Assembly (NCBI RefSeq): GCF_002135435.1
Contig: NZ_NEGK01000008.1
Span: forward strand, 1-64,000
DNA from: Acinetobacter sp. ANC 3813
GTDB taxonomy: Bacteria; Pseudomonadota; Gammaproteobacteria; Pseudomonadales; Moraxellaceae
Direction: 5' to 3'
Length of the DNA: 64,000 bases
Shown: piece after piece, positions 17,563 to 26,252 of the stretch
Numbering within the stretch: position 1 is the stretch's first letter
Layout of the letters: the number at the start of each line of letters is the position of its first letter
Position numbers and translations under genes: made by a program
Notes under the pieces: model-generated
Told to the model about the DNA's origin: nothing
Seen by the model: the letters and a program-made list of their open reading frames with translations, nothing else
The model's database searches: none

Positions 17563-18897
17563 TTATCCGGCACTATATACAGCTTCTTTATTTTTTTCTT
17601 TGCTTACAAGAATACTTAATATTACTTGTAATGCAACACCGATTAATGCGCATGCAGACATTAATAAAAAGCATAATGTATAGCCCGTTGAGCTATGCCA
17701 TCCGCCAAATTCAGTCAGCAAATACCCCATTAAAATTGGCGCGATTGCTCCACCAACATATAAGGCACACGTAATAATACTGTTGGCAGTGCCCAATGAA
17801 TCTGGATCAGCATAATCTGAAGCAGTGGCATAAAAAATAGGCCAAATCGCATTAGCAGAAAAACCAAAAACTAACTGAATGACAATGACTGACGTTATGC
17901 CTGAAGTAAAACAAAAACTTGCAATACCCGCAGCCATCCAGCAACCGCATAAAATAAGTGTTAAGCGTCTGCCAATTTTATCAGACAGAGTTGGCCAAAA
18001 TAATTGACCTAAAATACCTGTTAAAGTAAAGACGGCACTTAATCCAGCGGCTTTGGCCAAATCTAAACCAATAATATTATATAAATAGGCAGGAAAAATG
18101 GTTAAAAACCCTATATAGACAATATGAGTGATTAATGTGCTTCCTGCTGTAAATAAAATGCCTTTGGATGCTAGTGTCTTCTTCAATCGAACACTGTTAC
18201 TTTGTTCGATTTTTTGCTGCTGTTCTTCGTTAAAATCCATTGGCGGAGTTAAATCATTCTCGATACAAGATTGATGAAATTCAGAATAACGCGCCTTTGT
18301 TGAATAGATTACCCAAAACGTGAGTGCTGGAACAGCCAAAATAATCCCTAGAAAAAAAGCATAACGCCAGTTTTCAGGGCCAAAATAATAAATAATTGCT
18401 GCGGTCACAACGCCGCTTAACATCGCACCCACTGGGTAGCCTGCATGGTGTGCGCCAATTGCAAATCCCCGATGTTCTTTTGGCCACCATTCAGCCGTGT
18501 TACTAACACCAACGGGTTCCGCAACGCCGCAGCCTAAGGAAACGAGTATCCGTAATGATGCAAATTTATAAAAGGATGAACTGATAGATGTGATTCCGGA
18601 AAGAAGTGAAATAAATGTAAAACCCACAATCAATGGCCATTGGAACACTGCACGTTTCCAGCCTGAATATTTTTTATCGCTTAAAGCACTGATAGGTATA
18701 CCGAGCAATGCAAGAGCTAAAGTTATGACTGCAATGGTATAGCCCCATTGTGTCGGGGTTAAAGTGAACTCTTCACATATCATATTCGCAGCACGAAAGA
18801 TCAATTCACGGTCATATGCAATAACCACCCAAATTACCCAACACACCGCTAGAGACACCCAGGAATGTCTATGTACCTTTTTTAAACTCATCCGCAA
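17563..18897 (-). CDS. MFS transporter, sugar-acid island
   Basis: This 444-residue 12-helix major facilitator starts MRMSLKKVHRHSWVSLAVCW; Met3 at 18891 is an alternative start. It has the motif-A-like loop ALSDKKYSGWKRAV between helices 2 and 3 and a second copy LSDKIGRRLTLI between helices 8 and 9. It is transcribed toward the LamB pseudogene and the denD operon and away from the SMP-30 lactonase. Its promoter region carries TACCAATCA (19015) and TCATTGGTA (19398), motifs shared with other genes of the island. Substrate unknown; sugar-acid uptake is inferred from context. Confidence 0.85.
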   Translation of the reverse strand: MRMSLKKVHRHSWVSLAVCWVIWVVIAYDRELIFRAANMICEEFTLTPTQWGYTIAVITLALALLGIPISALSDKKYSGWKRAVFQWPLIVGFTFISLLSGITSISSSFYKFASLRILVSLGCGVAEPVGVSNTAEWWPKEHRGFAIGAHHAGYPVGAMLSGVVTAAIIYYFGPENWRYAFFLGIILAVPALTFWVIYSTKARYSEFHQSCIENDLTPPMDFNEEQQQKIEQSNSVRLKKTLASKGILFTAGSTLITHIVYIGFLTIFPAYLYNIIGLDLAKAAGLSAVFTLTGILGQLFWPTLSDKIGRRLTLILCGCWMAAGIASFCFTSGITSVIVIQLVFGFSANAIWPIFYATASDYADPDSLGTANSIITCALYVGGAIAPILMGYLLTEFGGWHSSTGYTLCFLLMSACALIGVALQVILSILVSKEKNKEAVYSAG

Positions 18898-19503
18898 TCC
18901 TTATGACATCATTTCATACAATAAATGACTCAAATCCATTAATATTTTTTAAAATTTATATTTTCACTGCACGTGATAAAAATTTTAAAAAATATAAAGT
19001 TGCCTGCTGATGAATACCAATCACATTTTTAGAAGGTGCAATAACATATTATTATCAGTTTTATTTCATTAAAAAAATTGAAATAACTTCTATCCACCAA
19101 TTATTGAACAAAAATACATCCAATTCCCCGAACTGAAAATTAGGGGATTTTTTACATAAGTTAATAGGATTAAATAAATCAGATCCTCAAGAGGTATCAG
19201 ATCACTTACTTTATTTACTGTGCAGAAATACAGAGAGAAAATACTTACTCGAAATATAGCTTTTCTATTTACCAAACAGATTTTATTACTTTAAATATCA
19301 ATATATTAAAAAACAAATTGAAAAATATTTAAGCACTCAGTTCAAAATTTATAGCTCTGTCTTCAATAACTGCTGTTTATCAAATAGTAATTTTTAATCA
19401 TTGGTAATCCATTCCAATGAGTTTTAGTTTAATCAGAAAATACGTGATAATTCATTACAATTAAGTGTGCCCCAAAGGGATCTTATGCTGCAGGACAATA
19501 TAA
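18898..19503. promoter_or_regulatory. Divergent promoter region MFS / SMP-30 with operator-like repeats
   Basis: I see no gene in these 606 bases. Two operator-like elements are present: TACCAATCA at 19015-19023 near the MFS start, and a perfect inverted repeat TCATTGG (19398-19404) / CCAATGA (19414-19420) about 85 bases before the SMP-30 start. The left arm continues into TCATTGGTA, the 9-mer also found at 16040 and 21964. A small hairpin of TCCCC/GGGGA followed by a T-run lies near 19119-19150 and may be a weak terminator. Confidence 0.55.
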
Positions 19504-20382
19504 ATGGAAATTAAAGTATTTGTTGATATCAAAACACGGTTAGGCGAAGTTCCGACTTGGGATCCAATTCGACAACGACTATTTTGGGTCGACATTGTAG
19601 ACGGCCGCTTATTTTGCTGTGATGAACAGGGTGGAAATTTAAGAGCATGGGAAACCTTTCAAAAAATTGGCTCTTATGCATTGCGTGAACACCATAATGG
19701 CGCAATTGTTGCTCTTGAAGATGGTGTGTATAGCTTGGATTTTGATACGGGTGATTTGCATTTAATTGTTAATCCCGAGCCCAATATGCCATTTAACCGT
19801 TTGAATGATGGCGGTGTAGACCGTCAAGGGCGGTTTGTGTTTGGCTCAATGAATCGATTGGAAGAAGATAAAACAGGCATTTTATATCGGTTGAATGCCG
19901 ACCTTTCAATTCAGAAACTTGAAGATAATATCAATACATCCAATGGCATCTGCTGGAGCCCTGCGGGCAATAAATTTTACTTTACTGACACTTGGCAAGG
20001 TGAAATTTGGTCATATGACTATAATCCTTCAAATGGAGGATTATCCAACAAGCAGGTATTTTGCACAGTTGACATGCAAGATGGCGGCTCCTCAGATGGC
20101 TCAACCGTAGATAGTGAAGGCTATCTATGGAGCGCTAAAGTCTATTCAGGCCAATTAGTGCGCTATGCGCCAGATGGCACAATAGACCGAATTATTGAAA
20201 TGCCTGTTAAAAAAGTCACCAGTTTGGCTTTTGGCGGGAAAAATTTAGATGTGCTTTTTGTTACTTCAATGTCCCAGCCTCCGTTGCCAAGATTCCCCGG
20301 TGATAACCAACTGCGCGGCAGTGTATTTGCAATTTATGGCTTAGGCCTAACAGGCGTAGCAGAGACTAGATTTAAAGGTTAG
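19504..20382 (+). CDS. SMP-30/gluconolactonase/LRE family lactonase
   Basis: This 292-residue beta-propeller lactonase hydrolyses a sugar lactone to the aldonate, usually with a divalent metal. Family motifs are GEVPTWDPIRQRLFWVDI at the N-terminus (metal-binding Glu), RLNDGGVDRQGRFVFGSM, the INTSNGICWSP motif, and DGSTVDSEGYLWSA with the catalytic Asp. AGGA at 19494 serves as ribosome site. It is a monocistronic-looking gene facing the MFS gene, with the shared operator motif upstream. It would supply the aldonate used by the IlvD/Edd dehydratase at 23326. The exact sugar (arabino-, xylono-, galactono-lactone) is not decidable. Confidence 0.9.
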   Translation: MEIKVFVDIKTRLGEVPTWDPIRQRLFWVDIVDGRLFCCDEQGGNLRAWETFQKIGSYALREHHNGAIVALEDGVYSLDFDTGDLHLIVNPEPNMPFNRLNDGGVDRQGRFVFGSMNRLEEDKTGILYRLNADLSIQKLEDNINTSNGICWSPAGNKFYFTDTWQGEIWSYDYNPSNGGLSNKQVFCTVDMQDGGSSDGSTVDSEGYLWSAKVYSGQLVRYAPDGTIDRIIEMPVKKVTSLAFGGKNLDVLFVTSMSQPPLPRFPGDNQLRGSVFAIYGLGLTGVAETRFKG

Positions 20383-20410
20383 CTGTCAGTTAATCATTGA
20401 AAAAAACAAA

Positions 20411-20441
20411 CATACTGTAAATATATTTTATTTGCAGTATG
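20411..20441 (-). terminator. Stem-loop with minus-strand T-run
   Basis: CATACTGTAAAT (20411-20422) pairs with ATTTGCAGTATG (20430-20441), 12 pairs including one G-T, loop 7. On the minus strand it is followed by TTTGTTTTTT, so it reads as a leftward terminator; it may also stop SMP-30 transcripts. Confidence 0.6.
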
Positions 20442-20483
20442 AAGCGCTGGGATTTTTAAAAAGCGGTATAGGGTTGTCAAAAA

Positions 20484-20512
20484 AACCTTAAATATTACAA
20501 ATATTTAAGGTT
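20484..20512 (-). terminator. Perfect 13-bp stem-loop, leftward terminator
   Basis: AACCTTAAATATT (20484-20496) and AATATTTAAGGTT (20500-20512) form a perfect stem with a 3-base loop. The minus strand continues with a T-run (complement of the A-run before 20484). Together with the hairpin at 20411 it forms a double barrier between the converging genes. Confidence 0.65.
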
Positions 20513-20559
20513 GTAAGAACTGCCAAATCTATAAGGTGTGTTTTTTCAGTTTAGTACAA

Positions 20560-20712
20560 ATGATTAATCTGCCCTTTATCTCTTACTTATTGCCTTATCA
20601 GGACCTGCATCAGTAAACTATGACGTTAAATTATTGACTGCAGCTATACGCGATAATGGCAAAGACCCAACATTGCTGAAACAAATTCGGTCCCTCGTTT
20701 TTTTTATGTCTT
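20560..20712 (+). pseudogene. Possible relic of an exported protein gene
   Basis: One frame reads SALYLLLIALSGPASVNYDV then KLLTAAIRDNGKDPTLLKQI and ends at a TGA near 20714. The first part looks like a signal peptide, but a stop codon sits directly upstream and no start codon is available in frame. The family is not recognised. It could also be chance coding. Confidence 0.3.
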
Positions 20713-20977
20713 GAGCAAGCAGCTGAACATGAAAACGGTTCAAGTCTATACGGCTGTATTTTCCTATCTTTGACTTAATATTTTTCGATAAAGCTCTTGG
20801 CTTACATTTATTTTATCCGTATCAATAAAGTATAGTCTTTCGCAGATTTCACTCAGATTGAAGAAAATGGCCCTATCTGCACAAAAGAAATAGAAGTCTG
20901 CTTTTAAAAGCGGCATCACGTCAGTGATAAATATTCAGTATGGCGTGATCCTTGCTCCAGTCATTTATTTTGGCGTT

Positions 20978-21913
20978 CTAATTCTTTTCACTCTGCTTAA
21001 GCAATATATTCATAAAAGTTTGAGCAATATCCGAAATAGGCTCACCTTTTCGGGTCAATATTCCATAATCCTGCGCATCTAAACTCAAGTCTGTTTTAAG
21101 AATATGTAATTTTCCATCTTTTACCTGCTGGCTCACCATCGCTTCAGGCAGCATAGCAATCATGGGGGCGCCGTTAAGCATCTGCAAGAAGGTCTGCATT
21201 GACATCGTATTCACCGTATTTAAGGGTATTTTCACATTTGCACGCGCAAATGCCACCTCCATCCTTTCACGTATCGGTGTCCCTTTTGGATACAAGACCC
21301 ATGGCCATTCTAATAACTCCTCCAAAGAACAGAACTTTTTATTTGCACACGGATGTTTGCTATTCACCACAATACAAAAAGGTTCAGGGGCCAATGCTTG
21401 AAAAGCAAAATATTGACTTTGCGTGGCTTGGGTAAACCGCCCAACGGCTAAGTCCAAGGTGTGCTCACTCAGCATTTCCATCAAATGGTCACTAGTTTGT
21501 TCCACAACATCTATAGACAGCAAAGGCCATTGCTTTTTAATTTCAATAATTGAATTGGGTATCACCACAGCTGTTGCCGCAAAAATCCCGCCAATCTTCA
21601 AAAATCCATGCCCGCCTAAACGGAGCATTTCAATATCTTCAACAAAATGCTTTGCATCATTAAGTACACGTTCAGCATAAGCAATGACATGCTTCCCCAA
21701 AGCTGTGGCAGGCATACTTCGGGGTAAACGCTCAAATATTGTAAAACCCAATAAACTTTCTATCTCTTTCAGCATTTTACTCAGCGCAGGCTGACTTAAA
21801 TTCATCTGCTCTGCGGCTAAATGCATATTACTTGTTCGAGCAAGAGTTTCTAATAAAACCAAGTGTTTGAGTTTAAGCCAATTATTTAAACTTGAATAAC
21901 TTAAATCAGCCAT
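20978..21913 (-). CDS. LysR-type transcriptional regulator of the sugar-acid island
   Basis: This 311-residue regulator has an N-terminal winged helix-turn-helix (LVLLETLARTSNMHLAAEQM, NLSQPALSKMLKEIE) and a LysR substrate-binding domain (EQTSDHLMEMLSEHTLDLAV, then MLNGAPMIAMLPEAM). It belongs to the GbpR/galactose-binding-like branch of LysR proteins by general resemblance. It is divergent from the FAH-family gene, with 110 bases between starts, the classic arrangement for LysR control. The 9-mer TCATTGGTA in that gap recurs upstream of other genes in the island, so it probably governs all of them with a sugar-acid inducer. The inducer is unknown. Confidence 0.9.
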   Translation of the reverse strand: MADLSYSSLNNWLKLKHLVLLETLARTSNMHLAAEQMNLSQPALSKMLKEIESLLGFTIFERLPRSMPATALGKHVIAYAERVLNDAKHFVEDIEMLRLGGHGFLKIGGIFAATAVVIPNSIIEIKKQWPLLSIDVVEQTSDHLMEMLSEHTLDLAVGRFTQATQSQYFAFQALAPEPFCIVVNSKHPCANKKFCSLEELLEWPWVLYPKGTPIRERMEVAFARANVKIPLNTVNTMSMQTFLQMLNGAPMIAMLPEAMVSQQVKDGKLHILKTDLSLDAQDYGILTRKGEPISDIAQTFMNILLKQSEKN

Positions 21914-21963
21914 TAAAAAATCCCTTTTGTGATAACTAAATATTATTAATGATTAGATTATTA

Positions 21964-21972
21964 TCATTGGTA
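21964..21972 (+). promoter_or_regulatory. TCATTGGTA motif in LysR/FAH divergent promoter
   Basis: The motif lies 51 bases from the LysR start and 52 bases from the FAH start, followed by CTTATTGAATAAG. It is the same core seen at 16040 and 19398. Central placement in a LysR divergent promoter is what is expected of the regulator's primary site. Confidence 0.55.
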
Positions 21973-22023
21973 CTTATTGAATAAGCATCCTATCATGATT
22001 TTAATTCAGACAAGGAAGCAAAA

Positions 22024-23199
22024 ATGAACTTCTCGTTAAATTCACATAATTCATTGCCTAGTGACGGTACAAAGGGATGCTTAATTGGCCGCGCATGGAT
22101 TCCTGGCACATTGTCCGGTCCATCGCCAATTATCTTGCGGGGTCATCAAGTCTTTGATATTTCAGCAGCCTTCAATACAGTCACCGAATTATTTGAACAA
22201 GAACATCCAGTTCAAGTACTGTCAAAAATTCAAGGTAAATGCATTGGTACAATTGATGAAATCTTTGCCAATACCAATAGCTGCCCGAATCCGGATAAAG
22301 CTTTTTTTTTAGCACCCATCGACCTTCAAGTCATTAAAGCCGCGGGAGTTACATTTGCAGCTAGTATGCTGGAACGGGTAATTGAAGAACAAGCAGCTGG
22401 TGACGCACAAAAAGCGCAAAACATTCGTGAGGTCGTTCAAAGTGTTATCGGTGACAGCCTAAAAACCATCCAGCCAGGTTCTGAAAAAGCGCTTGAATTA
22501 AAGCAGTATTTAATTGAACAAAATATGTGGTCTCAATATCTGGAAGTAGGCATTGGTACAGATGCTGAAATTTTCACTAAAGCACCAGTATTGGCTGCTG
22601 TCGGCTCAGGGCAGAAGATTGGCATTCACCCTAAATCAGAATGGAATAATCCAGAACCTGAAGTTGTTTTAGTCGCCAACAGTCAAGGAAAAATTTTAGG
22701 CGCAACTTTGGGAAATGATGTCAATTTACGTGATTTTGAAGGACGCAGCGCCCTACTGCTCAGCAAGGCGAAAGACAATAACGCTTCTTGCGCAATTGGT
22801 CCTTTTATCCGCTTGTTTGATCACACCTTTACTTTAGATGATATCCGTTCATGCGATGTCGAGTTGGAAATTAAAGGCACAGATGATTTTGTGCTAACTG
22901 GCTTAAGCTCCATGTCTCAAATTAGTCGTGATCCTGAAGATTTAGCTCAACAAACGCTCAATGAAAATCACCAATATCCAGATGGTTTTGTATTATTTCT
23001 TGGGACTTTATTTGCACCAACCCAAGACCGTGAAACATTAGGTGGCGGCTTCACGCATAAAGTTGGTGATGTTGTCCGTATTCATACCCCTAAATTAGGA
23101 GCGTTGCACAACACTGTGACCACCAGTGACACAGCCCCATCTTGGAACTTTGGCATTAATGCATTAATGCGCAATTTAAAACAACGCGAATTACTATAA
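22024..23199 (+). CDS. FAH-family enzyme of 2-keto-3-deoxy acid metabolism
   Basis: This 391-residue fumarylacetoacetate-hydrolase-fold protein shows metal-ligand motifs in EPEVVLVANSQGKILGATLG and NDVNLRDFEGRSALLLSKAKD. The C-terminal GGGFTHKVGDVVRI is typical of FAH members acting on 2-keto-3-deoxy or 2,4-diketo sugar acids. AAGGA precedes the ATG. It is first in an operon with the IlvD/Edd dehydratase, whose product is a 2-keto-3-deoxyaldonate, so dehydration or hydrolysis of that product is the likely step. It is distinct from the shorter AraD1-like protein at 27836. The exact reaction is inference. Confidence 0.85.
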   Translation: MNFSLNSHNSLPSDGTKGCLIGRAWIPGTLSGPSPIILRGHQVFDISAAFNTVTELFEQEHPVQVLSKIQGKCIGTIDEIFANTNSCPNPDKAFFLAPIDLQVIKAAGVTFAASMLERVIEEQAAGDAQKAQNIREVVQSVIGDSLKTIQPGSEKALELKQYLIEQNMWSQYLEVGIGTDAEIFTKAPVLAAVGSGQKIGIHPKSEWNNPEPEVVLVANSQGKILGATLGNDVNLRDFEGRSALLLSKAKDNNASCAIGPFIRLFDHTFTLDDIRSCDVELEIKGTDDFVLTGLSSMSQISRDPEDLAQQTLNENHQYPDGFVLFLGTLFAPTQDRETLGGGFTHKVGDVVRIHTPKLGALHNTVTTSDTAPSWNFGINALMRNLKQRELL

Positions 23200-23325
23200 T
23201 TTTCACATATTATCCCTAAGTGTAATATCGAACATCTACATTGCGATTTATGCTTTAGGGGTAAATCAATTTTAAAACCTCATAATTTATAAATATTTAA
23301 CAATTTATCAAGCAAGGATCTAAAA

Positions 23326-25113
23326 ATGACTGATCAAAGTAAACGGATTTTTTTACGTAGCCAAGGATGGTTTAATGATCCAGAACATGCAGATATGACT
23401 GCTTTATATGTGGAACGCTATATGAATTATGGCTTAACACGTGAAGAGCTTCAGTCTGGTAGACCCATTATTGGTATTGCTCAAACAGGCAGTGATTTAA
23501 CACCGTGTAACCGTCATCATAAGGAATTAGCTGAACGTGTGAAAGCTGGTATTCGTGATGCTGGCGGAATTCCAATGGAATTTCCAGTACATCCTATTGC
23601 TGAACAATCACGTCGGCCCACTGCCGCTTTAGATCGTAATTTGGCGTATTTGGGTTTAGTCGAAATTTTACATGGCTATCCATTGGATGGTGTTGTACTA
23701 ACAACAGGTTGTGATAAAACCACACCTGCCTGCTTAATGGCCGCAGCAACCACAGACTTGCCTGCCATTGTTTTATCTGGTGGCCCCATGTTAGATGGTC
23801 ACTACAAAGGCGAATTAATTGGTTCAGGCACCGTTATTTGGCATGCACGTAATTTATTAGCGTCAGGAGAAATTGATTACGAAGGCTTTATGGAAATGAC
23901 CACGTCAGCATCTCCATCTGTTGGTCATTGCAATACCATGGGCACAGCACTTTCAATGAATGCCTTAGCCGAAGCTTTAGGAATGTCTTTACCGACCTGT
24001 GCTAGTATTCCTGCGCCTTATCGTGAACGTGGCCAAATGGCCTATGCAACAGGAAAGCGGATTTGCCAAATGGTTATCGACGGCCTAAAACCTTCTAAAA
24101 TCATGACCAAAAAATCCTTCGAAAATGCGATTGCAGTTGCATCGGCTTTAGGTGCATCTAGTAATTGTCCTCCACACTTAATTGCTATTGCGCGTCATAT
24201 GGGTATCGAACTTACATTAGATGATTGGCAACGTGTCGGCGAAAACGTCCCCCTTATTGTCAACTGTATGCCTGCAGGTAAATATTTAGGTGAAGGATTC
24301 CATAGAGCTGGTGGTGTTCCTGCAGTGATGTATGAATTACAAAAAGCAGGTGTCCTGCATGAGGATTGCGCATCTGTTAGTGGGAAAACGATGGGAGAAA
24401 TTGCACAGCAATCGCAAACCTCTAATGCTGATGTCATTCTCTCTTATGAAAACCCACTTAAACATGGGGCTGGTTTTATTGTCCTAAGTGGTAATTTCTT
24501 TGATAGCGCCATTATGAAGATGTCTGTGGTGGGTGAAGCATTTAGAAAAACTTATTTATCTAATCCTGACCAAGAAAATAGTTTTGAAGCACGTGCCATT
24601 GTCTTTGAAGGACCTGAAGACTATCACGCCCGTATTAATGATCCTGAACTTAATATTGATGAACATTGCATTTTAGTGATTCGTGGTGCAGGTACCGTTG
24701 GTTATCCAGGCAGTGCCGAAGTCGTTAACATGGCCCCTCCTGTTGAATTAATTAAAAAAGGAATCGACTCTTTACCTTGCTTAGGAGATGGCCGTCAAAG
24801 TGGTACATCTGCAAGCCCTTCAATTTTAAATATGTCACCTGAAGCTGCCGTTGGCGGTGGAATTGCGCTATTACAAACCAATGATTTATTAAAAATCGAT
24901 CTAAATAACCGCTCTGTAAATGTGCTTATTTCAGATAAGGAACTTGAAAAACGCCGTCAATCCTGGACACCATCAATTCCAACATCACAAACCCCATGGC
25001 AAGAAATGTATCGAAATATGGTCGGACAACTCTCAACTGGTGGTTGTTTGGAACCTGCAACTTTATATATGCGCGTCATCAATCAGGAAAATCTACCAAG
25101 GCACTCTCACTAA
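23326..25113 (+). CDS. IlvD/Edd family sugar-acid dehydratase (module A)
   Basis: This 595-residue iron-sulfur dehydratase removes water from an aldonate to give a 2-keto-3-deoxyaldonate. The cluster cysteines lie in TPCNRHH, TGCDKTTPAC and GHCNTMG. It ends with PRHSH, common to the pentonate/hexonate dehydratase branch (L-arabonate, D-xylonate) rather than branched-chain IlvD. An AAGGA ribosome site precedes the ATG. It lies 126 bases after the FAH gene, in the same direction. The module B paralogue at 30321 is shorter and clearly diverged, so the two probably handle different stereoisomers. Confidence 0.9.
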   Translation: MTDQSKRIFLRSQGWFNDPEHADMTALYVERYMNYGLTREELQSGRPIIGIAQTGSDLTPCNRHHKELAERVKAGIRDAGGIPMEFPVHPIAEQSRRPTAALDRNLAYLGLVEILHGYPLDGVVLTTGCDKTTPACLMAAATTDLPAIVLSGGPMLDGHYKGELIGSGTVIWHARNLLASGEIDYEGFMEMTTSASPSVGHCNTMGTALSMNALAEALGMSLPTCASIPAPYRERGQMAYATGKRICQMVIDGLKPSKIMTKKSFENAIAVASALGASSNCPPHLIAIARHMGIELTLDDWQRVGENVPLIVNCMPAGKYLGEGFHRAGGVPAVMYELQKAGVLHEDCASVSGKTMGEIAQQSQTSNADVILSYENPLKHGAGFIVLSGNFFDSAIMKMSVVGEAFRKTYLSNPDQENSFEARAIVFEGPEDYHARINDPELNIDEHCILVIRGAGTVGYPGSAEVVNMAPPVELIKKGIDSLPCLGDGRQSGTSASPSILNMSPEAAVGGGIALLQTNDLLKIDLNNRSVNVLISDKELEKRRQSWTPSIPTSQTPWQEMYRNMVGQLSTGGCLEPATLYMRVINQENLPRHSH

Positions 25114-25123
25114 CAAAATACTG

Positions 25124-25176
25124 AAGGAACTGGTTATGATGATTGGGAAAAACTTTATTTCGTGTCAACGCAGTGC
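25124..25176 (+). repeat. Duplicated 5' end of the semialdehyde dehydrogenase gene (inverted relative to 27785-27837)
   Basis: From AAGGAACTG through the start codon at 25139 and the next 12 codons, this stretch is nearly identical to the ribosome site and start of the gene at 27822 on the minus strand (both encode MIGKNFI then QRSA). The two copies are in opposite orientation, 2.7 kb apart. Homology ends near 25176, where the sequence continues into a decayed lactonase gene. Confidence 0.85.
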
Positions 25177-25179
25177 TTC

Positions 25180-26208
25180 AAATGGGTTAGGCGCTTTAAA
25201 ATCAAATTTCCCAAGCCAAGAAATTTATAAAGTCCGTTTAAATGCAGACAGCACATTGTTACCGATAAATCATGTTCAAGCATATAATCCATCTTGGCTG
25301 CTCAATGATAAAAAGGAAAAAATCTTTATGCGACAAAGGAAGCCAATGCTAAAGGCTCTGTTTCAGCATTAAGAATAGATCAGGAGGGTATTTTAACATT
25401 TCTGAATGCAGTCAATAGCTTAGGACAATAACTGACACATATTGAAATTTCGCAGGATAATCATTTTTTATTTATCGCGAATTATTCTGCCCAGCCTGAT
25501 CACGCATGTGCTGCTGTATTTGCAATTCTTGATAATTGTTCATTCGGGGCGTCTGTACAGAATATCTCTTTTAAAGGTAACCGAGGCCTTGCCGGAGCGC
25601 CAAATAGATGGACGTGCGCATTCCATTACCTTTTATATGGAGGGAAAACAGTATATTCAGCAGATTTGGGAAGCGATTAGATTCAGGCATATGACTATCT
25701 TCCCAAAGCTAGGTATGCCTTAAAAAGAAATAAAACGTTAGATTTACATTTCCCAGCAGGCAGTGGACCTCGTCATCCGAGGTTTAGTAAAAATGGCGAT
25801 TACGCATATGCTTCCAAGGAATGGGCGCTCAGGTTGTAGTCTTTAAAAGAATAGATAGAAAATATACTAAGATTCAGCAAGAAAATTTAACTGCTCAAAC
25901 TGCTGCTGATTTTAAAGGTTGTGCGGGGCTGCTTCGCTCTCTAGACCAACGGTTTTTATATGTAGGAAATTGGTGCCTATTCAATTCACCAAGAAACAGG
26001 ACGGCTAACTTTAGTTGGGCATTATTCGAGTGGCGGTAATGAACCGTGCGCATTTGATATTGATGCAGCAGGTCAGTATTTAATTGTAGCCGATGTCTTT
26101 AGCAATACGGTGAGCCAGTACAAACGCAATTTAGAAACAGGAACATTAACTCCGGCACATGTTGCTTTACAGATTAGTTTACCCACAGATATTAATTTTT
26201 TTCGAAAT
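25180..26208 (+). pseudogene. Decayed YbhE-type lactonase (6-phosphogluconolactonase family)
   Basis: Fragments of one seven-bladed propeller lactonase are spread over three frames: IYKVRLNADSTLLPINHVQ and AYNPSWLLNDKKEKIF; LTHIEISQDNHFLFIANYSA; FPAGSGPRHPRFSKNGDYAY; and GRLTLVGHYSSGGNEPCAF, then DIDAAGQYLIVADVFSNTVS up to about 26208. At least four frameshifts or stops are present, so it is dead. It may once have supplied the lactonase for module B. The start has been replaced by the first codons of a semialdehyde dehydrogenase gene (repeat at 25124-25176). Confidence 0.85.
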
Positions 26209-26221
26209 AAATTGGTTTTAA

Positions 26222-26252
26222 GAAAAAAAGGCCCAAAATGGGCCTCTTTTTT
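26222..26252. terminator. Bidirectional terminator between module A and module B
   Basis: AGGCCCA and TGGGCCT (26229-26245) form a GC-rich 7-bp stem around AAA, flanked by seven As on the left and six Ts on the right. It overlaps the stop codon of the leftward aldehyde dehydrogenase gene. Confidence 0.85.

Larger units (their letters stand above)
20383..20977. other. Gene-poor stretch with decayed coding and two hairpins
   Basis: These 595 bases lie between the SMP-30 gene (+) and the LysR gene (-), whose 3' ends face each other. They hold two strong stem-loops (20411-20441 and 20484-20512) and one short open stretch that may be a gene relic (20560-20712). I find no intact gene. Confidence 0.55.

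Noticed and set aside
19090-19275. Minus-strand open frame of 61 codons in the MFS/SMP-30 gap
   Set aside because: It has low-complexity Phe/Ser/Leu composition, no ribosome site and lies within a promoter region; nothing supports coding.
24920-25723. Open frames following the module A dehydratase
   Set aside because: They combine the antisense or shifted end of the dehydratase gene, the duplicated dehydrogenase start and pieces of the decayed lactonase; no complete protein results.
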